Origin: Rhinopithecus roxellana
Taxonomy: Eukaryota; Chordata; Mammalia; Primates; Cercopithecidae
Reading direction: 5' to 3'
Length of the DNA: 64,000 nt
Assembly: GCF_007565055.1 (NCBI RefSeq)
Contig: NC_044566.1
Location: forward strand, 92,968,297 to 93,032,296
Made by a program: the position numbers and the translations under genes. The notes beneath the pieces were generated by a model, which worked only from the letters and a program-made list of their open reading frames with translations, was not told the DNA's origin and ran no database searches. Shown piece after piece: positions 56,333 through 64,000 of this stretch (the first letter of the stretch is position 1; each line of letters starts with the position of its first letter).

Positions 56333-56601
56333 AGATGGAGTCTCACTCAGTTTCCCAGGCTAGAGTGCAGTGGCACAACCTCAGCTCACTGCAACCTCTG
56401 CCTCCCGTGTTCAAGCAATCCTCCTGCCTCATACAGGCGCGAGCCATAACACCTGGCTAATTTTTGTATTTTTAGTAGTGATGGGGTTTCGCCATGTTGG
56501 CCAGGCTGATCTTGAACTCCTGACCTCATGATCCACCCGCCTCAGCCTCCCAAAGTGCTGGGATTACAGGTGTGAGCCACCATGCCACTCCACACCCAGC
56601 C
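56295..56601 (-). mobile_element. AluS in the pseudogene
   Basis: 36-nt T-tail; flanks TTGTAGCGC / TTGTAGCAC. Confidence 0.94.
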
Positions 56602-56627
56602 TTGTAGCACACTTTAAAACAATTATA

Positions 56628-56790
56628 TGGGCGTGGTGGTGCGTGCCTGTTGCCGGGGGTGGGGTGGGGCTGAGGCAGGAAAATCGCTGAACCCAAGTGG
56701 CAGAGGTTGCAGTAAGCCCGGATCGTGCCATTGCACTCTAGCCTGGGCAACAAGAATGAAACTCCATCTCAAAAACAAAAAAACAAATAC
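56628..56790 (+). mobile_element. Alu right-half piece in the pseudogene
   Basis: Starts 'gggcgtggtggtgcgtgcc', G-rich change near 56655; flanks CAATTATAT / CAATCATAT. Confidence 0.87.
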
Positions 56791-57030
56791 ACAATCATAT
56801 AATCTGGTCCCATCTTTCTAGGGTCACCTGGATCTGCCTACAGAGGAGGAAAAATAAAGCCACCAACTTTTACATAGCCCTGCTAATCATGGAAGTGTGT
56901 CCAGGCTTCAAATAACTTGAGTTTTAATTTCTTAAATTAAAATTGGGAAAGATATTTAATATTTAATACTAAGCTTTAAAACAAAACCTGCTAGCATTGT
57001 GATGTATCCTGATGCAAAGACTATGATGTT

Positions 57031-57036
57031 AATAAA
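57031..57036 (+). promoter_or_regulatory. Relic poly(A) signal of the ADIPOR1 pseudogene
   Basis: AATAAA inherited from the parent mRNA, about 16 nt before the A-rich tail begins. Confidence 0.8.
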
Positions 57037-57070
57037 AGAGAGTATAGAAGACAAAAAATAAAACAGAATA

Positions 57071-57084
57071 AAAATAAAGGCTTT
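57071..57084 (+). repeat. Right target-site duplication of the ADIPOR1 pseudogene
   Basis: AAAATAAAGGCTTT directly after the A-rich tail; exact match to 53290-53303. Confidence 0.9.
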
Positions 57085-57099
57085 CTCTTCCAGAGTATA

Positions 57100-57741
57100 T
57101 AATGAAATGTTTACAGATATCATTATATCGTAGCTGGGGTTTGCTTCATAACAATCTGGAGTTGAGGACAGTGGGTAGAGGCTAACTGGACCAAGACTGA
57201 CCATGAGTTGACAGTTGTTGATGCTGGCAGATAGGAAATGAACATTCACTATTCTGTTCTGTATGCTTTTTTGTATGTTTAAAGTTTTTCACAGAGTATG
57301 AATGAACTATATACAACAGGGAATGAATCTCACAAATACTAAGCCGAACAATATTTGAAGCTGGACCAAAAAGCAAGGATACATTATGATTCCATTTATA
57401 TAAAGTTTAAAACAGGCACAACGAATTCATGATGTTAGAAATCAGAATAATGGTGGCTGGGCATAGTGGCTCACGCTTGTAATCCCAGCACTTTGGGAGG
57501 CCGAGGTGGGTGGATCACCTGAAGTCAGCAGTTCGAGACCAGCCTGGCCAACATGGTGAAACTCTGTCATGACTAAAAATAAAAAAAAATAGCTGCGCGT
57601 GGTGGTGGGCGCCTGTAATCCCAGCTTCTTGGGAGGCTGAGGCAGGAGGATCGCTTGAACCCAGGAGGTAGAGGTTGCAGTGAGCCAAGATTGTGCCATT
57701 GCACTCCAGCCTGGGCAACAAGGGCAAAACTCCTCCTCAAA

Positions 57742-57778
<37 letters not shown>

Positions 57779-58000
57779 GAAAAAAGAAAGAGAAAAAGAA
57801 ATCAGAATAATAGTTACCCTTGGGAAATAGCAACTGAGAGGAGTCGAGGGGTTTCTGCTGTGTGGGAAATACTACTCTTTACGGTCTAGGTATAGGTTAC
57901 ATAGGTATCTTTACTTTGTAAAAATCCATCAAACTGTACACTTATGATTTAAGTCCTTTTTTATATAAAATCTATACTTTAAAAGATGTTTTGATTTGCA
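57100..58000 (+). mobile_element. L1M 3' UTR fragment split by an Alu
   Basis: 'aatctcacaaatactaagccg ... gattccatttatataaagtt', then after the Alu 'agttacccttgggaaatag ... caaactgtacacttatgat'. Confidence 0.65.
57454..57796 (+). mobile_element. AluS with (AAAAG)n tail
   Basis: Exact 15-bp duplication AGAAATCAGAATAAT (57437-57451, 57797-57811). Confidence 0.95.
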
Positions 58001-58194
58001 AAATAAAAAGTGAAAGTAAATAAACAGTAAAAATGGTTGCATATCCTATGACAGCTATTCCTACACCCCAATGTAAGTAGATATTTTAGGAAGACAGCTC
58101 TAGTAATAATAATATGCTTAACTCTGTTAATAGAAACAAGGAAACAAATAGCTGAAACCCAGAAAGCAAAGTCAGTCAGTACCTAACTCTCTCT

Positions 58195-58497
58195 CTTTTT
58201 TTTTTTTTTTGAGACAGGGTCTCACTGTGTCACCCAGGCTGGAGTGCAGCAGCATGATCTCGGCTCACTGCAACCTCCATCCACCTCCTGGGTTCTAACA
58301 ATCCTCCTGCCTCAGTCTCCCTAGTAGCTAGAACTACAGGCATGTGCCACCAAACCTGGCTAATACTTGTGTATTTTGTGGAGATGAAGTCTCACTTTGT
58401 TGCCGAGGCTGGTCTCAAACTCCTGGGCTCCAGCAATCCACCCGCCTCAGCCTCCTAAAGTGCTAGGATTATAGGCATAAGCCACTGCGCCTGGTCT
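58195..58497 (-). mobile_element. AluJ/S
   Basis: Full. Confidence 0.93.
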
Positions 58498-59018
58498 ACC
58501 TCAGTCTTTTGAATGGATCAATATTTCACCAAAGTATCTGAGAGGTAGTAAAACGGATTGATATATACACAGAGATGCTAATACACATTGAAATGCCCCA
58601 AGCAATACTAACTCCACAAGGCCTACTCTTGCATGTAAGTAACAATATGGCAGTTTGACTTACTATATTTGACTAAATTCCTAGTTAGACTAAGTAATAC
58701 ATACATACACATACCATAAAACATGTGTAATCTTGTTCTTCAAGGCATCAAGGAGCAATCTCAGCTTCAAATCTCTGATTTGAAATCACTTCAAATCTCT
58801 GATAAACATTCTGCTTTGCCCTGTTATAAAAGAAACTATAAACCAAAAAGAAAACCCTAACCTTCCCAAACCTACTGAATGGAGCTTCTATGGGCCAATG
58901 GGACCCCAGAGAAACCTAAAAAACTGAATTTCGGGCCATGACAGGAAGGGGGGTCCAAAACACCTCGTTATCCACTCTCCCTTTTGGAGGTGAGGTACAA
59001 CTGACCAGCATTAACATT
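58498..59018. other. Upstream sequence, nothing recognised
   Basis: The right end may be part of the ERV LTR that follows. Confidence 0.45.
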
Positions 59019-59033
59019 GAAACAGAGATCAGC

Positions 59034-59180
59034 GGCCGGGCGCGGTGGTTCATGTCTGTAATCCCAGCACTTTGGGAGGCCGAGACGGGCGGATCACGAG
59101 GTCAGGAGATCGAGACCATCCTGGCTAACACGGTGAAACCCCGTCTCTACTAAAAAATACAAAAAAAAAAAAAAAAAAAA
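59034..59180 (+). mobile_element. AluY left half only, with target duplication
   Basis: Head through the central 'ctactaaaaaatac' linker, ending in 22 A. Exact 13-bp duplication GAAACAGAGATCA (59019-59031, 59181-59193). Confidence 0.94.
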
Positions 59181-59193
59181 GAAACAGAGATCA

Positions 59194-60660
59194 TAAGACT
59201 GACAGAGCAGACTCTTTGTGGCAATAAGATACCAAATTTCAACCTGATTCTGGTATAGCATCATAAGACAGATAGCAGATCCTGAAGAAAATCAAAATAT
59301 TTTACCCCAAAATAGATTTATTTGACATATTTTGAAATGGCCCTGCAAAGCCATCATCTTTCATGGGGGAAATTTGTATCTGTAGAGAATCTCCAGGAAT
59401 GCAGCCAGGCCTTTCCCAGATCTAGGAGAGATTAGAGTCTGACACCTTTTAAGGTGTGAAAAGAAACATTTACCATTTATTCTCTCTGAAGGAAGAGCCT
59501 GGAGCCTTCATCTAAATAAAAGCATTAGCTTCCACAAGCCACCTTATCTTAACTCAAGCATTTCTTTCTACTGACTTCAAGCCTTTAGACAAAGCTTAAT
59601 TATTTATACCAAGTGCCAGTTAGATAATCTTTGAATCCACCTAAGACTTCTAAGGCCCCCTGAACCATTTCTCCCAACCCCCATCATCCCCAATCCCCCA
59701 CTTTGAGAGGTCCTGTCATTCTGGGCCACATGAATGTATACCCTTACATGTATTGATTTATGTCTTTGCCTGTAACTTCCTTCTCCCTAAAATGTATAAC
59801 TCTAAATTGTAACCCAACCACTTTGGGTGCACTTTCTCAGTGATGTAGAATTTTTTGCTCCTTAGCTCAGCTAATCCAGGTTCTTGTCTTATGACCAGGG
59901 AGAATTAGGTACACAGACACATGGAAGGGTGAGGAGGGTGGAATTTATTAAGTGAAAGGAAAACTCTCAGCAAAGAGAGCGGGTCCTGCAACCAGGTTTC
60001 CACCTCACAAATTGAATACCATGACCACCACAGGGGAGCTGAAGAGGCCAGGCTCCTCCCATGCATAAGGTGTGAATTCCTGGTGGCTTCACCCCATTCC
60101 CCCAGTGCATGTGGACCTCCAGTAGGCTGCAGGCATGCCCAAACAAGCGCCCTATGCAGGTTCCCTTATTTGCACGAAACATATGATGTAAACACTTGCA
60201 GGGGGGCTGGGCACAGTGGCTCATGCCTATAATCCCAGCATTTTGGGAGGCTGAGGTAGGCGGATCACTTGAGTCCAGGAGTTTGAGACCACCCTGGGCA
60301 ACATGGCGAAAACCCATCTCTATCAAAAAATACAAAAAGTAGCCGGTTGTGGTGCATGCACCTGTTGTCCCAGCTACTGGGGAGGCTGAGGGAGGAGGAT
60401 CGCTTGAACCTGGGAGGTGGAGGTTGCAGCTGACATCACGCCACTGCACTCCAGCCTGGGTGACAGAGCGAGACCCTGTCTCAAAAAAACAATGCAAAAC
60501 AAAACAAAACAAACAAAAAAACACTTGTGGGGCATGTCAGAGATTCTCCGGGTCCCTTCCCTATCTGCCTAGGCCTTTGGCTGCCTCCTGCCTCTATCAA
60601 CAGCCATGGTCATTTGTATTGGCTCAGAATAAACCTCTTTGAATATTTTACAGAGTTCGT
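59194..60660 (+). mobile_element. ERV1-type LTR with a second LTR-like segment and an Alu inside
   Basis: 'tgtataactctaaattgtaacccaacc' about 59790, and 'ggctcagaataaacctctttg' to 'ttacagagttcg' at 60620-60660 look like one LTR end. Between them, 59890-60590 carries a different, apparently antisense LTR-like piece plus an Alu. Family not assigned. Confidence 0.5.
60205..60519 (+). mobile_element. AluS/J
   Basis: Flanks AACACTTGCAGGGG / AACACTTGTGGGGC (60191, 60520). Confidence 0.94.
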
Positions 60661-60868
60661 TTTTTTTTTTTTTTTATTCACAACATACACACTCTCTCAT
60701 CAATACAATATAAAAGCTGGATAAGACACACCAATCTGAACCACTTTCTAATGGGATGCAGTCCTTTATTTAATATAAAAACAAAATCTATTGTGTGACC
60801 TTCTTTGACTCTACTTCAAATTCATTACCTTGTCCACATCACACATCCAGTAAAGAGTGGAATTATAA

Positions 60869-61168
60869 CTTTTTTTTTTTTTTTTTGAGATGGGAGTTTT
60901 ACTGTTCTTGCCCAGGCTGGAGTGCAGTGGTGCAATCCCAGCTCACTGTAACCTCCACTTCCCGGGTTCAAGTGAATCTCCTGCCTCAGCCTCCCAAGTA
61001 GCTGGGATTAGAGGCACATGTCACCGTGCCCAGTTATTTTTGTATTTTTAGTAGAGATGGGGTTTCTCCACGTTGGCCAGGCTGGTCTCGAATTCCTGAC
61101 CTCAGGTGATCTGCTCACCTCGGCCTCCCAAAGTGCTGGGATTACAGGCATGAGCCACCATGCCCAGT
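60869..61168 (-). mobile_element. AluS
   Basis: Full. Confidence 0.94.
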
Positions 61169-61473
61169 CAAAATTAGAACTATTAACCATTATAATTACA
61201 GGTCTCAGTGATAAAGCTTTAGAAAGGCAGTGATGTTAAGACACTTTCCACTCATCCCTCAGGCCCACACTTTACTCTTCTAATATTTCCACTGGTGTTC
61301 CCCTTAGAATAAGCAAATAAATAGATATTTTCCCTTATAACTCAGGTTCCCTTAAGAGATTAAAGGAAGTTTATTATCGACGATAATTTTAGATATTATA
61401 AGAGTTCAGGGTCAAAGGAAATATTATATCTCCCTCAACTGCTTATTAATACCTGTGACATACTGAAATAATT

Positions 61474-61868
61474 TGGATATTCATCCCCACATGAATCTCA
61501 TGTTGAACTGTAATCCCCAGTGCTGGAGGTGGGGCCTGGTGGGAGGTATTTGGATCATGGGAGAAGATTCCTCGTGACTTGGTGCTGTCTTTGTGATAGT
61601 GAGTGAGTTATTGCAAGATCTGGTCATTTAAAAGTGTGTGGCACCTCCCTGCCTCCCCTTGCTCCTGCTCTGGTCATGTGACATGTCTGCTCCCACTTCA
61701 CCTTCCTCCATGAGTAAAAGTTTCCTGAGACCTCCCCAGAAGCCAAGCAAAGGCCAGCACCATGCTTCCTGTAGAGCCTGCAGACTGTGAGCCAGTTAAA
61801 CCCCTTTTCTTTATAAATTGTCCAGTCCCAGGTATTTCTTCATAGCAATGCAAGAATGACTTAACACA
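61474..61868 (+). mobile_element. MaLR LTR (MST type)
   Basis: 'ataatttggatattcatccc ... ggtggggcctggtggg ... ttataaattgtccagtcccaggtatttc'. About 395 bp. Confidence 0.85.
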
Positions 61869-61988
61869 AGTTATCTTTCATTCTACTATTAGAAATAAAG
61901 GGAAATGGGGATCTTCTGTTTCTGACCATGATCAAACAGCTTGGACTGGACTAACCTCCCACAGAACAATTGTAAAGACTACCCAACA

Positions 61989-62294
61989 GGCCGGGCGCAG
62001 TGGCTCATGCTTGTAATCCCAGCACCTTGGGAGGCCGAGGTGGGCAGATCAACTGTGGTCAGGAGTTCAAGACCAGCCTGGTCAACATGGCGAAAACCCG
62101 CCTCTACTAAAACAATACAAAAATTAGCCAGGCATGGTGGTGTGTGCCTATAATCCCAGCTACTCAGGAGGCTGAGGCAGGAGAACTGCTATAACCCAGG
62201 AGGTAGAGGTTACAGTGAGCCGAGATTGTGCCACTGCACTCCAGCCTGGGCAACAGAGTGAGACTCTATCTCAAAAAAAAAAAAAAAAAAAAAA
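61989..62294 (+). mobile_element. AluS
   Basis: Full. Confidence 0.95.
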
Positions 62295-62504
62295 GAACTG
62301 CACAACATACTTAAATTGATTGTGTGGCCAAGCTGTTGGTGCCCCACTTAGATCTCCTTGGGTCTCTTTTCCCAGTCCCATATACTCACCTGTCAGCAAC
62401 TATAGCAAATACTTTGTTGCTAATAATTTACACTTGCAATCTTTAGAGGATGCATTCTCAACAGGGGCAATAATTGATTCTTGGGGAGCAAAAAGTGTAT
62501 GAAG

Positions 62505-62800
62505 TTTTTTTTTTTTTGAAACTGAGTTTTGCTTTGTTGCCCAGACAGGAATGCAGTGGCTCAATCTTGGTTCGCTGCAACCTCTGCTTCCCGGGTTCAA
62601 GCAAGTCTCCTGCCTCAGCCTCTGGAGTAGCTGGAATTACAGGTGTGCACCACTAGGCCCATTTAATTTTTTGTATTTTTAGTAGAGTCGGGGTTTCACC
62701 ATGTTGGCTAGGCTGGTCTCAAACTCCTGACCTCAGATGATCCACCTGCCTCAGCCTCCCAAAGTGCTGGGATTACAGGCATGAGCCACTGTGCCTGGCC
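62505..62800 (-). mobile_element. AluS
   Basis: Full; flanks AAGTTTTTT. Confidence 0.94.
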
Positions 62801-62881
62801 TAAAGTTTTTTATGTATAAAAAGCTTTTATTCTTTTTATGTATAAACCACAAATAAAAATATAATACATAAACAGATAGTA

Positions 62882-62998
62882 GGCCAGGAGTAAACCCAGG
62901 AGGCGGAGGTTGCAGTGAGCCAAGATCGCACCATTGCACTCCAGCCTGGGCAACAAGAGCAAAACTCCATCTCAAAACAAAAAACAAAAACAAAAACA
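62882..62998 (+). mobile_element. Alu with large internal deletion
   Basis: About 9 nt of head (GGCCAGGAG) joined to the last third of the right arm; flanks AAACAGATA on both sides. Confidence 0.85.
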
Positions 62999-63063
62999 AA
63001 ACAGATACACAGTATATTTGTGGTAATCAAATTATATGGTGAGTGTACAGAAAAAAAAAATGC

Positions 63064-63371
63064 CAGACTGCGCATGGTGGCTCATGTCTATAATCCCAGC
63101 ATTTTGGGAGGCCAAGGTGGGAGGATTGCTTGAGAACAGGAGTTTGAGACCAGCCTTGGCAACACTGGCAAAACCCTGTCTCTACAAAAAAATACAAAAA
63201 TTAGCTGAGCGCAGGGGGTCACACCTATAGTCCCAGCCACTCAGGAGACACATGAGAGGATCATTTGAGCCCAGGGGCAGAGGTTGCAGTGAGCCAAGAT
63301 CAAGCCATTGCACTCCAGCCTAAGTGACAGAGCAAAACCCTATCTCAAAAAATAAAATAAAATAAAATAAG
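63064..63371 (+). mobile_element. AluJ
   Basis: Full; tail (AAAAT)n. Confidence 0.93.
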
Positions 63372-63581
63372 TTTTGGCAAGAATATGAAGAAATTGGAAC
63401 CCTCATGTATTGTTGGTAGGAGTGTAAAATGGTGCAGCCACTGTAAGAAAGTAGCTTAGAAGTTCCTCAAAAAGGTGAATAGAATATAACTACCATATCA
63501 TCCAGAAATTCCACATCTAGGATAAAATGGTAAATTTAATATTATTTATATTTTGCCACAATAAAAAAAAAAAGCAAAGTT
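63372..63581 (+). mobile_element. L1M ORF2 fragment
   Basis: 'gttggtaggagtgtaaaatggtgcagccac ... catatcatccagaaattcc'. Confidence 0.75.
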
Positions 63582-63880
63582 TTTTCTTTTTTTCTGAGAC
63601 AGAATATCACTCTGTCACCCAGACTGGAGTGCAGTGGGTATAATCTCGACTCACTGAGACCTCCATCTCCCAGGTTCAAGTGATTCTCCTGCCTCAGCCT
63701 CCCAAGTAGCTGGGATTACAGGCATGCACCACCATGCCTGGCTAATTTTTGTATTTTTCAGTAGAGACAGGGTTTCACCATGTTGGCCAGACTGGTCTCA
63801 AACTCCTCATCTCAGGTGATCCACCTACCTCCGCCTCCCAAAGTGCTGGGATTACATGTGTGAGCCACTGTACCCGGCCA
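63582..63880 (-). mobile_element. AluS
   Basis: A-rich duplication ending AAAGCAAAGTT on both sides. Confidence 0.95.
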
Positions 63881-63945
63881 AAAAAAAAAAAAAGCAAAGT
63901 TCTAAACAGTATTCTACCTCTTGAGTAAGAAACAGATACATAAGT

Positions 63946-64000
63946 AGGCCAGGCCTGGTGGCTCACGCCTGTAATCCCAGCACTTTGGGAGGCCAAGGCA
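63946..64000 (+). mobile_element. Alu head, cut by the right edge
   Basis: 'ggccaggcctggtggctcac ...' runs off the window. Confidence 0.95.

Larger units (their letters stand above)
53304..57070 (+). pseudogene. ADIPOR1 (pseudogene): ADIPOR1 (adiponectin receptor 1) full-length processed pseudogene
   Basis: Intronless cDNA copy. A 5' UTR-like segment runs from 53304. An ATG at 53493 opens MSSHKGSVVAWGNGAPASNR and about 75 residues in frame, then frameshifts near 53690. Later segments match the seven-transmembrane receptor body, e.g. YKVWEGHWRAIPYDVVPD, then a Trp-to-stop change (TGA 53795-53797), and further on SGCTDDFLL with the normal stop at 54599-54601. The 3' UTR follows to a poly(A) signal AATAAA at 57031-57036 and an A-rich tail. 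A 14-bp target-site duplication AAAATAAAGGCTTT flanks the whole (53290-53303 and 57071-57084), the mark of LINE-mediated retroposition. At least seven Alu pieces interrupt the 3' UTR. Frameshifts and stops rule out a receptor. Confidence 0.95.

Overview
This is primate genomic DNA, very probably from an Old World monkey (macaque, baboon or vervet type). It is packed with Alu elements: I count about 95 full or partial copies in 64 kb. The youngest copies share a set of AluY differences ('gctcaagcctg' near the head, 'aactagccgggcgaggtgg' in the middle, 'gatccggccactgcac' near the end) that I know from cercopithecoid AluY lineages and not from human AluY. There is no prokaryotic gene, CRISPR array or operon.

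One functional gene is recognisable: the 5' end of PCCA (alpha subunit of mitochondrial propionyl-CoA carboxylase), on the minus strand. Coding exon 1 is at 23122-23226 inside a CpG island (about 22740-23480). Exon 2 is at 3779-3856 with perfect splice dinucleotides. Intron 1 (19,265 bp) fills the space between, and intron 2 runs off the left edge. Everything right of about 23.4 kb lies upstream of PCCA and contains no intact gene that I recognise.

Two processed pseudogenes lie upstream, both on the plus strand. An ASNS (asparagine synthetase) copy at about 41.10-42.455 kb is internally deleted and cut off by an L1. An ADIPOR1 (adiponectin receptor 1) copy at 53304-57070 is almost full length, with 5' UTR, broken CDS, complete 3' UTR, poly(A) signal, A-rich tail and a 14-bp target-site duplication; its 3' UTR is split by about seven Alus.

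Layout: 0-3.8 kb, PCCA intron 2 (Alus, a MaLR LTR, an hAT relic). 3.8-23.1 kb, PCCA intron 1, with a solo LTR12 (HERV9-type) LTR that landed inside an Alu that itself sits in an hAT-Charlie relic (8.4-11.0 kb), a nearly complete Tigger1 fossil (12.0-15.0 kb) and an MLT1-type LTR. 22.7-23.5 kb, promoter and CpG island. 23.5-34 kb, Alus, MIRs and old LTRs. 34-40 kb, antisense L1M with a nested MER2 / Tigger2-like / AluS / AluY stack. 41-45.2 kb, ASNS pseudogene and an L1PB-like element carrying a younger L1 and three Alus. 45.4-53 kb, a FLAM monomer, a purine tract, Alus and L1M. 53.3-57.1 kb, ADIPOR1 pseudogene. 57-64 kb, L1M, ERV LTRs and Alus.

I found no evidence of a new gene system. The most unusual signals are structural: a 19-nt Alu head joined directly to a poly(A) run with its own target-site duplication (39.33 kb), a left-half-only AluY with a perfect target-site duplication (59.03 kb), an inverted duplication inside the Tigger1 (13.57-13.65 kb), a perfect 2 x 38 bp tandem duplication (40.48 kb), and several deep insertion nests. 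Repeat names come from memory of consensus sequences; subfamily labels are approximate.
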